From positions 72,725,465 to 72,789,464 of the forward strand of contig NC_087064.1 of NCBI RefSeq assembly GCF_963678635.1: DNA of 64,000 bases, read 5' to 3'. The notes under the pieces were generated by a model. That model had not been told where the DNA came from and did not search any database. It worked only from the letters and a program-made list of their open reading frames with translations. Positions 1 through 12,100 of this stretch are shown one piece after another; the first letter of the stretch is position 1; the number at the start of each line of letters is the position of its first letter. A program made the translations under genes and the position numbers. The DNA comes from Symsagittifera roscoffensis (lineage: Eukaryota > Xenacoelomorpha > Acoela > Convolutidae).

Positions 1-253
1 TCTCTTCAAATAACTTCACGATCCGTTCCCCCAGCATTCGCGATAACGTAGAGGACTGTGTGATGTTCAGTAGCCCACGCTGGGCTGTGACCACGGCTAC
101 TATGTGGATCACGCAGTTTTCCTTGACATCGCCCAGCGTGGCTACCACCAGCAGTGACATGACATCTAGGCCAAAGAACTTTAGGATGGGATAAGTGGGT
201 AGTGTTAGTTGCCGCCCGAACATGTTGGCAAAAACACGGAAGTGAGTTAACAT
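1..253 (-). CDS. 5' part of an unrecognised protein-coding gene, continues past the window edge
   Basis: An open frame runs on the minus strand from an ATG at 253 to base 1 without a stop. It encodes 84 residues with sensible composition and GC-rich third positions: a hydrophobic stretch around LDVMSLLVVATLGD, then KENCVIHIVAVVTAQRG and a charged tail GERIVKLFEE. A second ATG (MFGRQ) lies 10 codons downstream. A very good 3' splice acceptor (pyrimidine tract CTTTTCTTTTCTTAG) ends at 276, and the 22 bases between it and the ATG contain an in-frame stop, so this looks like a first coding exon after a 5' UTR intron or a trans-splice site. I do not recognise the family. The hydrophobic pattern could be a membrane segment or buried helices of a repeat protein. 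A competing frame is also open here but looks less protein-like. Confidence 0.5.
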   Translation of the reverse strand, partial: MLTHFRVFANMFGRQLTLPTYPILKFFGLDVMSLLVVATLGDVKENCVIHIVAVVTAQRGLLNITQSSTLSRMLGERIVKLFEE

Positions 254-3245
254 ATGTAATAAGATTCCGCCTTACCTAAGAAAAGAAAAGTAGTTAGAGT
301 TCGTTCACTATTATTCAAAAGTATGGAGAGGGTAAAAATATGCAAGGGTTGTGAGCTTCCTTCTCAGCTTACTGCTTTCAGCGATGATTAAGATGCGAAA
401 TAATCCGGTGAGGGAAGGAATGGGCGAGAGCATCGTTTCGGTCGCTGGTAAATATTTGCGGTATCATAGGTCAATAATAAGAGGCTGTATAGGCCAGCGA
501 TGTGATCAGCAGGTAATTTGAATGAACACAGTAACTGAGCGGATATATTAGTGTTGAGATTGGACCAACTTTCGAAGAGCGATCGAGCGGAGTTTGACAA
601 GAGGGTAACAAAACTAAATTTCGAATCCATTTAATAATTTGCGAAGGTAGGTCATTACTCTTTTCGAACAAATGTGGTTGAGGTAATCACGGTCGATAGG
701 AGAGGGTTCTGCCACTCTCTTACAAGAAGCTTATCCGATCCCGAAATATATCAAAAAATAGGAACAACGAAATAGGAAGAAATGAAAAACGGAAGGAAAG
801 GGAATGGATAGACATAACAAAAAGCCACCATGAACTTCGTAAAGTTCAGTATAGATAAAGGCAGAGTAAAACAACTAAATTAGATATAACCCAGCCAAGC
901 AGCTAACAATTATTCGGGAGATTAATAATAATAATAGACTAGGAGAGAAAACTGTAGAATTGAAGACGTCGTCCCGATGCTCGTAAATATGTAAACCGGG
1001 AGTTCCGCCAAAATATGCAAATCTGATTCGAGAATTCTTCGGTCCAATAGCGATAACCTAGGGTCAGAAGGGGGATAATAGAGTGATTGATACCGGGGTG
1101 GTTGTTTCCGCTGCTGTTCTCTGAGTGTTTACTGGGGCTGGTTGGAAACGACGTGTTTCTTGATTTGGGGCAGGCGCACTCAATAATAACCGGCTCTTAC
1201 GTAATTTGGTTTATTGACAATCAGTCCACAGTAGGGACGGGGGTTTTGCCAATGGCCAAACCCAGACGCTGGCATAACTGGCGGCGGGTCTCGAGGCTAA
1301 AGTGTCTCATGGGGCTGTCATTTAGCAAAACCGCCCGTCGCGTTTCGCGCTCTTAGCAACTGATGCAAATGCTCCCGCAGTGTTCACACAGAGTCGGCGA
1401 TTTACTGAGGCCGGACCTCACTCTCAAATTGTTCGCTGCACCATTTGTGGTTCAAATCGTCCCCGTGAATATTGTATAAGATAGGGGTAATATTGTCTGA
1501 TCGGTCAGAACAGTTTTACCGTCCCGGTATAAGTTATGCAACTTAAACGACAAAGGGGAAGCCTTGCGCTTGAACGCTTACCACTGCGCATTAGATAGGT
1601 TAGGAAAAAATCGAACCGTCGCTAAGATTCGGCCTTGCGAAAGCATAGATTTTCACTGTAGGTCTTAGAATTCGTTAAGCAAGGTAACTTTACTATATTC
1701 CGTGAGCTAATGAATAGTACGTAGCTTGCTATCGACTAACCAATATGAGAAGTGCAATCCCTAAATTAGACAAATGACCAATCTCCAAAATAGTTTGAAT
1801 TTAGAACTAGTCAATCCTTTGGAGAAGATTATAAAACGGTTCTAATATGGGGATCCTCCTACATGGAAAGTAAGGAAGCTAACTTTATGAAACTCATTGG
1901 ACGGAAACTAGAGATGATTTGACCCAGTCATGCAAAACCTCGGACCCCCCTGCCCCATGTTTGAAACCCCAGACCACCGGAAACCCCTACTTCCTGTGTA
2001 ATGCCCCAAGCAAATAGTCCCCACCCCTATTTCTGGAAGTCGTTTCACTAGCGCAGCTGAATGCCGGGAGCCAAAACTTAGGGATATGATAGGTAGCAAC
2101 AAGGGACATTTTGTGTTGTTATTTGAACCAAATCGGATGGTTGGACCGGAAAATTTTAGCATTTGGGAAAAACAAAGCTTAAATCGGAAATAGGGATTTT
2201 GCGCAAAATATTGATGAGGGCATATTGATTTTGTGGCGGCAATAGACACTAGATACTATCCCCGAAAAAAAAACATATTGAGTGAAACCCCTCCGGTGAA
2301 TTCTTCCGGTGCCGATAACCTTTTCCCGGGAAAAGGGATAATGGACCGTAGAAATGGGGTAACTTGGCAAGTACTAATGTGATATGAGTGAGTTTTGGTA
2401 GTTAGGACCCCCTTGGGATTCTGAACCCCAATATGGAAGATTGACCCTGGGTGACCCAGGGGTAACCTCTAATTGACCTTTAGGCGTTAATGACCAAAAT
2501 CGCATAGAAAACCCCGTGATTAACACCGACAAGTGGCTCCATTCCCAGCACCAACCATCAGGAAATAGGAATCGATCACCTGACTTGTAATTGGGAGGGA
2601 AGTTATTTTTTGTGAACTGAAGCAGAAGCTGAAAGGGATATGGTTTTTACATTTTAACATTGAAGTAGTGGAACTAATTAAAGCGGACTTGGCAAACATT
2701 GGGTTCAGCTTAATTTGGCGAATGCTCTATTTTTAGAATATCAACCACACTCAAAAAAGTAGTCCTAGAGGGAATTGGCAGTAATAGGAGCATGGCATGA
2801 GAACTAGGTCTTATGAAAAACTTGACTGGAAGAGATTTCCACTTGGCTCCCCTGGAGATGGCTTTTCGGCACATTTTGCCCCCGAATAAACCATTTACGT
2901 TCCCATAATAGCTCGAAGGTCGGTATTTGAAAAGAGTATAGATTGGATTTTTAGACGCTTGGAATGAATCAGCGACCCATGGAAAAAGGATCTTCCCCTA
3001 TTCCCGGGAGATCTGATCGTCAATAAGATAGTTAAATAAAAACCTTGGGGGACTTGTAAATTAGCTATTGATGAAAATAGTAGGTTCCCATCAAAGTTGA
3101 GAACAGTGATTTGTTAAGTCAGAGAACTCAGTTAAATTATCTCAAAGGCATAGTGATCCTGAGCGATTTTTTTAAAATTTTAGTTCGTCGAACTGAACTG
3201 AGTGTTTGCTTAGAGCTACTGTGTGTAATTCATTAACTTGGATTA

Positions 3246-3300
3246 GAGAGAGAGAGAAAGAAAGAAAGAAAAGAGAGAGAGAAAGAAAAGAGAGAGAGGA
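3246..3300. repeat. GA/GAAA microsatellite
   Basis: A purine-only run of GA and GAAA units. A second GA microsatellite lies at about 62113-62162. Confidence 0.9.
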
Positions 3301-4489
3301 AGAATCGTTTAGTTAAGTTAGTTGAGAGTTGGATGGCAATTAGGCAATTGTGTAGATTGATCGCGGAGTCTTTGCTTTTGATCAGATTATTAGATTATTC
3401 TTGCCACTTAGAGTCTTCTGTATTTGGACTGATTTTTATCCAAATTTAATTACAACCGGAAATTCTTGCGATCGTGAGGGCAGACTAGACGGCCTTTAAA
3501 GCAGTACAAAAAAGGGAAGTTAACATAATACAATACAGAAAAGTTACCGCCATCTTAACCCTAACGGGATTGTGGATACTAGTGAATCTTGGTCGCCCTG
3601 CTGAGTTCACTACCCAAGGAACCACGTTGCGGTTTTGTTAAGAGAGAGTGGGAAAGAGAGAACAAACCTTAATAGGAAATTCTTTAAATCTAGAGTATAT
3701 GGCAAAAATATAGCCTTCCAAGCCGAGGTTTCCTTTTTTGTTTCGACCAGCGCCACAAAAAAAGTTATGGTTTGACCGGTGCGACCACAAATGCCTATGT
3801 TTTCAACGGCGTCGCGACCAAAAACTTCCATATTCCGACCAAGTTCAACCAATCCTGATGTGTTACGACCGGCGTAATCGGAAAAATACTTTCTTTCGAC
3901 CAAGTTTGTCCACGGAAATTTCAGTTTGAACTTTTCAAACAGTTTTTGGCAGGTTTGATTTTTGAGTCACAGGAAAAAGCAAGTATGAAAGTATGTTTGT
4001 ACTACTATGATATAATAGTCCCTCGCATTTATGCTAGACATGTAGAAAGCATTTATGATAGACAGGTTTTACATGCATTTAGCATGTTACATTTTTTAAA
4101 ACTAATTTGTGTATAAATTATGCATTTCAAAATCTCGCGAAATATGTTGAGTCAGAAACTCTTCAGATTAAAAATAGTGTAATCACACAAGTATTCATAT
4201 CAAGAAAAATGCTCGCTTCGACCTTGACGCTTTAAAAACATAAACTTTCCTCATAATGACGAGGATGGATGTTTTAGGAAATAGCGAAACAAAAACTTTG
4301 TTCAAAAATATACTGTGACGTCGCTCTGAACAACGAATTTGTACTGTCTACATGTTTTGAAAGCTCTAGCGTCTTATTATCAAGATACCTGTTTAGTTTC
4401 AAGGTACCACTCTGTCATAGTAGAACCTAAATGTGTTTCGACTAGCTAAGAGTATTGAACGTGGTGAAGACTCTGATATAGGTCTTGGT

Positions 4490-4700
4490 GATTTTTTCAG
4501 GAAAAAAATCTTAAATCGTTCTAATATTTACGATGTACATTCATACGTATTAATGCATTTATGAATGATTTTAGGTAAATATGCACTTCTTGAGTTTCAT
4601 TGAAATTCTTCTGCTGAAAGTTACGTAAATAGAACTCTCCAATTACGAACATGGAATTAACGCAAAAAAAAACGTGAACGATTTTTAGTTTCGAAAGTGG
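4490..4700. repeat. Dispersed repeat, copy A (relatives near 24.12 and 26.15 kb)
   Basis: The segment with TATGCACTTCTTGAG, ATTCTTCTGCTGAAAG, ACGTGAACGATTTTTAG and CGAAAGTGGAATTTAAT recurs in diverged form at about 26140-26300 and, in its second half, at about 24120-24240. No coding content. Confidence 0.65.
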
Positions 4701-5649
4701 AATTTAATTTTGATCAATAACCAGCTATTAAGTACAGCAAATGCTAAGGATTTTAACACAGACTATTGTATTACAAATAGCACTTTAGCTTCAAAGTATC
4801 ATGGATCTGTAGCATAAAGGTAGGGAAGGAGACCCGCAACTAAATAAGGGGGTTCGACCTGGGTAGGGTCGAATGTTTTTAATGAACTTTTTTGTATACT
4901 AGTTAAAATGCGTGCGCTCTATAAATTGAGGCTTGTTAGTTGGTAAATTACTTTGTTTTTCAAATTGATTGTTTTTTTCATGCGTCATAATTGGCTTGCG
5001 TCACTTAGCATTTCTGTAGACTCATCATTGGCGTGCGTCACTTAAGTAATTGGCGTGCGTCACTTGAAGTTTTACTCATTCAGTTTTTCGCAGTAGCGGT
5101 ATCGGTCATATTGTTGCTTGTGTATGCGAAGTACAGCTTCGCCTCTTTGTAATTATCTGCCATTTAGGCTAAAAACTTGATTCTACATAAATGAAAACTA
5201 ATTTTGGAAGCTTCCTTAAGCGCTTTCTCGGCCATAAATTTTTTTAATTCAATTTTTTGTTCAACTATTTATTGAAGACAATTGTAGTTTTTTATGCCCT
5301 ATTCACTAAGTTTCTACGTGTTTGTATAATTCTAATATCACACCAAGCAGAAGACACGACGCTAATCTGAAGCTAACAATAATTTTTTGTAGTTTTTTTC
5401 CGAATGTGGTCGGAACATGCTAGTCTACTTCCACAGCAACAGGCTATCCTTGTTTTCATTTATGAATATTGCACTTAAGTGGTGGGGGTGGCGCGTATCT
5501 TTAATAAATGATGCTTCGAGTTAGCCAACTATAGTACTGGTACCATTAAGCGAAATCTAGGCGCAACGTTTCACCTTAAATAAAAGTGGATTGTGTTGTT
5601 GTGGTATGGTGTTAATATATAGCTCCCAAAATTAAAACTCGCTTATTGT

Positions 5650-5863
5650 TTGTGAATGGGCTGGCCCATGTGAACAATCTTCCCCCTTAAAAGACCAAGT
5701 GAACAATCTCCCTCTAAAATTAAATGGCAAATTCAAGCCGTAAGGCCTGCATGTACCATGCTAAAATCTGATTGGCTGAAACGTATTACTTTGAACCAAG
5801 TGAACTCACTCCCCCCTAAATTGATTTAGGGGGGGGGGGGTGGGAGAGATTGTTCACTTGGTC
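5650..5863. mobile_element. Foldback MITE-like element, copy 1
   Basis: Repeated ACCAAGTGAAC blocks with pyrimidine-rich CTCCC tracts flank a core reading CTGATTGGCTGAAA. The right part is a hairpin (CCCCCCTAAATT / GATTTAGGGGGG) ending in AGATTGTTCACTTGGTCC. A related copy with the same core and GACCAAGTTAAC ends is at about 38430-38642. Confidence 0.65.
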
Positions 5864-6191
5864 CATCGAGCTCATCCATTTTCCTATATAAAATTGTCTG
5901 AAAATGGTTTGTTTTTCATAGTCATTTACGTCAAAAATTTTTTAATCAAAACAGCATTTAACTAATCAAAACACAAACAACTGTTAAGTTTATAGTTGCT
6001 TTGAAGTTATTGTATAAAGATTTTGCCTTTTTTGCTTTACTGTATTAAGAGGCTTCTGGACCTTAAATAGCTTCTATGGATGGACGATCAATCGTTAATT
6101 GTTATTTCAGTCATTGTTAATCTGTAATTATTATTTCAGTCAATCTGTAATTGTTATTTTCTGTCTGGTTATTTAAAATTGATTGTTTTAG

Positions 6192-9100
6192 GACTGGAGA
6201 CGGGACTGATAGAATGTGACGACTACGCGGCAGGCACCTCCAGCCGATCAACCAAACTAATACACGGAGGAGTGCGATATCTGCAGAAGGCTATCTTCAA
6301 CTTAGACACCGAACAGGTCAGTACACGTCACAAGGATAACCTGTTACTGGGAAAATAGCACCGAATAATCCGATCACCATGATTTAAGAGAATCTCAAAA
6401 TAAGAGAAAAAATTTTAAAACTGATACCAAACTTGATCCTAGTTGTCCTTGAGGTAATCAAAATTGGGAAAAGAAATCAAACATTCGTCTGAGCTCGTGG
6501 GAACAATAAGTGAGTTTCGAGCTGTTACCTGATTCGGTTTAAGAAACTAACATTCACAGGTCAATCTGAATCGAAATAATTTGGATGAATAATTTGTGAT
6601 GTAAATCCTAGAATTTTCTGTTATACAACCCAAAAAATCGAATTAACTTCTATTTGAAATTAAATTTCTGCTGGAGATTTATTTATTTATAACTTGAAAT
6701 CAATAAATCTCAAGCTAAATAAAAATAAAATAAATAAATTAATGAAATTAATATTTATAGCTTGAGATTTATTGATTTCAGGACGAGTTCCAATTCGAAG
6801 TATTATTACCGCTTTCATTTGCTGATCATCGGTGAAGGGTTCCATAATACGGGGATTGTTGACAATATATTTTTGAAATGGGGGATCTGAGAGTATACCA
6901 ATCCAACTAAAAAGATCAGAATTAAAATCCGACAAAAATTGTGAAAATGAAGGGTTGTTGAAATGAACTGCGTGCTCAGTATCTTCTACTGCGCGTCTTT
7001 GTTTAGTATCAGGGTTTCCTATTTGAAATGGAAATGTAGTCGCTTTCTCATCTATGAATCGGCGCATTAGAGTATGTTTAGCATTTTTCAACTACTGGGT
7101 GTATATTCATGTTTGATTGGTGTGTGCTCTTCTAGTACCGGATGGTGAAGGAGGCCCTGCATGAGAGACGCAATCTGCTGGAAATAGCCCCTCACTTGAC
7201 CACAGCACTGCCCATCTTACTACCCGTCTACAAGTGAGTGTAGTAAAACAAAACTAAAAGCAGTGTAGTAATCATACATGGCATAGCATTAGGCATAGAA
7301 AGTAAGATTCAAGAATGAAATTTCAATTTTTAAATGGATCAATGCTACAATCGCCTGGAACAAAATATCTGCTGTTCCCGGGCCTTCTGCCATCACCCCC
7401 TAATCGATTCTGGGGAAGCGGGAGTTTCGGAGACTAATGATTTTTCAAAAAAAAAATAAGGATTTTTTGATAAAAAGGAATAATCCCAATTGAAGTTCCA
7501 TCGCTTAATTTTCAGATGGTTACTCTTGCGAGCAGCTAGTGTTTTAGTACGAATATTCTTTTTTTTCTAACCTAACCCGCAAATAAAAAAGTTCGTCGAA
7601 AAGTTTCACTTGTGTGCCCTTTTGCTATAATCGCGGTCTGTAGCATTGGAAATTCATAGCATCTGTTCTCGGCTTTACTTATTATGTGAACGACCAGACA
7701 TATGGCCAATTGGACTAGTGGACTATTCTCAATGTACTATATACAGACTTGCCAGTTGACGCGGGTTCGAACCCCTCCATACTCTGACCGTTACATGTTA
7801 ACCCGAGGGGAAATAGCCTCACTTGACCGTTTTTTCGCTCTAATTCGGTTCAGCATTGATTAAGGCGGACCGTCACAAAGAGCAATTTGTCTCAAGAAGA
7901 TTACCGGTTCTTGTGGCTAGCTTGCGCCAAGTTTTTTTAAACACACGAGCTGAATATTGGTGAATTTATGAACACAATTGATATGAGTTTTTGGGATCAT
8001 TTACCGATTATCGGCATGAGTGGTACGTATTGCCGAAAATACGAATAAAACTTTATTGGCTTACCAAGGTTTTCCTAGCTACAGAGATTGAGCGCATATG
8101 TTTGAGCGTCCGTGGCTGAGTGGCTAGTGCGTGAGACTCAAAATTTCTAGGTCGTAGGCTGGAGTCCGAGTCGTCGCCGAATTTTCACTAATTTTACTTT
8201 TTATTCTTGCTTTTTCTTTTTGCACTTTTTAGAACTCTAGGGCTGTAGAACTGCTTTTTGTCGTGTTCTCGCTCGTGTTTGCGGAGCGCAGCTTTGTCTC
8301 TGTGCAATGTTTACTGACTTTCATGTAATAATTTGGCGAACCTTGCAAATATTTAAAATTTGTTTTTTTTTACTATGAATAATTGGGCAAATATATTTTA
8401 TGAGTTGTGGTTATTCCAGTACGTTACGCTATCTTTTTTTGACTGGATAGGCTTGTTTCTTAATTGGTTAGTCTCAAAACATCTATAGTTGCGAGGTTTT
8501 CTTGCGAGGTTGCAATTGAGCTGGAGCATGATTGGGTATACGGGGTCTTAATTGGTTAGTCTCAAAATTTCTATAGTTGCGAGGTTGCAATTGTGAGCTG
8601 GAGCATGATTGGGTATACGGGGTTTTATATGCATCATGATTGGGGCTATGGGGTTGTTAGATGATCATGATTGAGTCTATGGGGTTGTTAGATAGATCAT
8701 GATTGGGTCTATTGGGTTGTTAGATAGATCATGATTGCGTCTATGGGTTTTTTAGATGGATCATGATCGGGTAGTTGCAACTAGGGATACTATTTAATCA
8801 TTTATTTATCAAAACATAATAAAACGTTAATTTAATTGATTGTGTAGTTTACCAATTTTAAACTGAATAAATGTTTCAAAATTTTATACAGAATTGATTT
8901 TCAAATTTACTGCTTTCTTGGGGAGGAGATTGTATGGTTGATTCCATTAAATTTTTCGAAAGTGAAAGAGCTTTACGGGGTGTAACTTTCTCTATGAAAC
9001 TGGTCTTTTGCTGTCTTTTAAAATAAAAGTGTTTTCTGTTTTTTTCTTGTACAATATTTTTGCACAAAAACAATTGCCAGTTATATGTAAACTGCGTTTA

Positions 9101-12100
9101 ATTCTAATTTTTCTTCGATTGAAATGATAGAGGCGCTGATTAAAAGATTTAAAATAGCAATATTCAATTTAAAAAATGTTTGTGTCAAGTAGACGGATTT
9201 GATCTAGAGAGCATTTATTAACCAATAGGACAAATAAAGTGAGCGAATTTTGGCGAAAAACTAGTTAGACAACAAATTGCTTAACACTAGCTGTCTGTTT
9301 TAATTTGCTCGAAAATGAGCCCAACGGGTATAGTCCCTTAAGTTTAAACAAAAGGGTATCTATTTAATCGATGATTGAAAGCTTCTGGCTAACAAATTCC
9401 TACTAATTTTTTGACTGAATATTTCACGTTGTTGTTGTTGTAAGTTGACCGATGAGGTGCGTCATGTAAGCGAGGCCTGCGTTTGAAGAACTTCGCTACT
9501 TCGGCCGGCTAGAGCCAGTAGTCTTGGTGAGTTGAGCCAAGTTTTGGGACAGTTTGAGTTATCTAACTGTGAGGCGTGGGTCAGTTAAATGCGTGATTAT
9601 AATATTGGGAATTAGATAATTGTAGCGAGATGTTTGGGCTGCTGGTTACAAGAAAGGGAAGTGTTTAGTAATTAGAGCAGTGTGAGTAGAAGAGATCTCG
9701 ATAATGGTCTTTGACACGCGCGAGTCCACAACATTTAAAGCGGATCCACCTGCAAATGTTACACCACGTGATCTTTTCGTTTTGCTTAATTGCTGTGGAA
9801 CTTGGGAGCAAGAATAGAGACCTGGGTCGGGAAAATTGCCGGAACGGCGGAGAAGAGTGAGGATAATTAGACAAAATAGTCCGGACGGCTTCAGACGCTC
9901 CAAACCAAAAAACGTGGGCTTTGCAAGCAATCAGCGTTCCCTGTACATTTAGTGAGTGAAGTTGAGCTATTTGAAGACAGATATGAGGTTGTTGTTTCCG
10001 CCACTTGGAGATGGGACATCTGCAGCCAAATATTTTGTTTAATATTTTGTGCTGGTTGTTGCCGTTGCAATTAATTGAAGAAACAAGCTTGTTCTGTTTT
10101 TTTTTTTTCATCTTTGTCTTTTAATCGACAAGGAAGTTCACTGTCTTGATCAGAAATGTCTCCTAACTAACCAATAGAAACAATGTAAGGATGGTGTTGA
10201 TGTAGGCTTCACTCTCCTTTTTTTATAGCTGTTCAAATTGTGCATAAAGATAGGCACAGCTGTCCATTTAATGCTCAACTATAAAAAATGACCTGTAATA
10301 AAACTAAATGGTAGTAATTGAGTTAAAATGCAAAACCTATGATAAGTTTATCTGCAAATAGGAAATGTTCAGACCAGTTTTTCTCAAAACAGACAAACTT
10401 TCAGATATTAACTTTTATCGAAGCGGAAGAATGATCGGTTGCGTTTTAGATGTTTTCTTTGTGGAAAATTAATTGTTCCGAGCGAAAGAAATTATTGATC
10501 CAGAGCCAAATAATGCTCTTTAGTATGGCTTTCTCAGTATTGAGAGAAGTAGTTAATCATCCAAAGCGGTTAAGTTTATTCAGTTCGACTGTTTAATTAT
10601 TGTTCATGGAACAGAGTTCCAGGACATAGAAGCCGTTACTCATTAATGTCGTTTTTATTTAAAAAAAAGTACGGGGTTGACAAATCCTGGATAATCCCCC
10701 AAAGCGTTTTAGTTTTGAACTCAAATTCAATCATTTAGGCTATTGATCTTGCGTTTTTCTCAAATTTTAGCACAAAATAAGGAATTGAATAAGTTATTCA
10801 TTAACAAAATATAAAAGTGTTGTTATCTTTTATATAGATTTATGATATCAGATGTAATTTGCTTTTGGGCTGAGTAATTTACAATTCCTCCTTATGTTGA
10901 TCAAAATTATACGATGGGATAAGCAAGAGGCTCAGCTTTTCCGAGAAAAACTAAGAGCCCAAAAATCGAAACTGATTGCTGTTATTGAATATTTTTCAAC
11001 AACCAATGACCAAATACTGCCTTTTAAACAACAATTTTTTGTTTCGACCCTATAGGAAAGATCTTACTAAACAAAATGTCTAAGATATGGCAGAATTTCA
11101 GCCCTGATTTAGCAGAGATAGCGACGAAATGTTAGAAAAAGTTGATATCTGTTAGATTGGTTGAATATTGAAATTTGTGGCTTCGTTATCACGTAACTGC
11201 AGGCTAAATGTGTAAGTAATTTAGTATCGTTATCCTTTCTAATAGCGCTCCTTGAAAGCGCTCCTTTTTGTTCCGATCATTGTAAGACCTTTTTTATGCA
11301 AACTCTGAAGGTCCAACTGATATATCACATAGAAGCCATTTCATTCGGGCTTAGACCTGCAATTAAATCTGGATCAGAAAAAACGGTATCATGTCTTCGC
11401 TAATTACAGTAAAACTGTAAAGTTTAAAAACACATCACCCTTGCGATAAGCACGGGTATTGCAATTGGGTACTAGCCTTTTTTTCTTCTTAACAACTTTG
11501 TCCACAGGACTCATTGGGCTCTTGGTGGTACCTTGGTTCATTATGAATTCAAATTTTGTAGTGCATCTTGCACACTTAGCCTGGCGGTAACGAATACGCC
11601 TGGGACGCCAAAGGGTCTGGGTTCGAATCTCACGAGGACCAGTTTTTTTTTTGCAAACGGTAAATATTCCGGTTCAAAAAAATTTCGAACTAAAATTTGT
11701 CTGCTCATGTTTTGTCGGCTTAGTTGCAACATCTGAGAATCGTTTATTTTAGCTGTAAACAATTTTGCTGCAGTTATCTTTAGCATTTCAAAAATACAGC
11801 TGAATCGAAATTTACTTTTCACATTGGTTGTAATTTTACCAGCTCGATTTTTTAAAGTTTCCTTTTTTTCGTTTTGTCTTACTTATCGGGTTGATAATTT
11901 TCGGCCTAATCAATATCGACTTAGTGGCCTTTCATTGGGTCTCTTTACGACAGAAAATTTTTTGTGCGTGTGCTTGTGCTCTGAAGGGAAAAAGGACTTC
12001 ACATTTTGTTGATAAGTTTAGAATTTTTTAAATTTTCTTTTCGGCATGAAGGGTTTCTGCTCAGGTTTTTTCGGCTTTGTTACTGCTTCTAATTATAAAT

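Larger units (their letters stand above)
276..6191. other. Gene-free stretch: intergenic and/or GPD2 5' intron
   Basis: No exon of GPD2 or any other recognisable gene was found here. In particular the FAD-binding GGGATG exon that must precede the first visible GPD2 exon was not seen. Contents: a CpG-rich patch at about 1081-1480 with no recognised product; GA-rich microsatellite at 3246-3300; a repeat shared with 24.1 and 26.15 kb at about 4490-4700; three copies of a 17-bp ATTGGCGTGCGTCACTT unit at about 4990-5070; and a foldback MITE-like unit at about 5650-5863. Confidence 0.6.

Noticed and set aside
1087-1356. 89-codon open frame in a CpG-rich patch, with a protease-like DTG in another frame
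   Set aside because: No recognisable domain, the DTG frame stops at once, and there are no splice sites or neighbours supporting a gene.
7698-7780. Functional tRNA gene (perfect B box)
   Set aside because: No cloverleaf with paired acceptor and anticodon stems could be drawn; SINE context fits better.
8465-8775. CRISPR-like array
   Set aside because: Units are contiguous tandem repeats without unique spacers, in a eukaryotic intron.
9646-10111. 148-codon minus-strand frame inside a GPD2 intron
   Set aside because: Composition is irregular, no domain is visible, and it overlaps another frame of similar quality.
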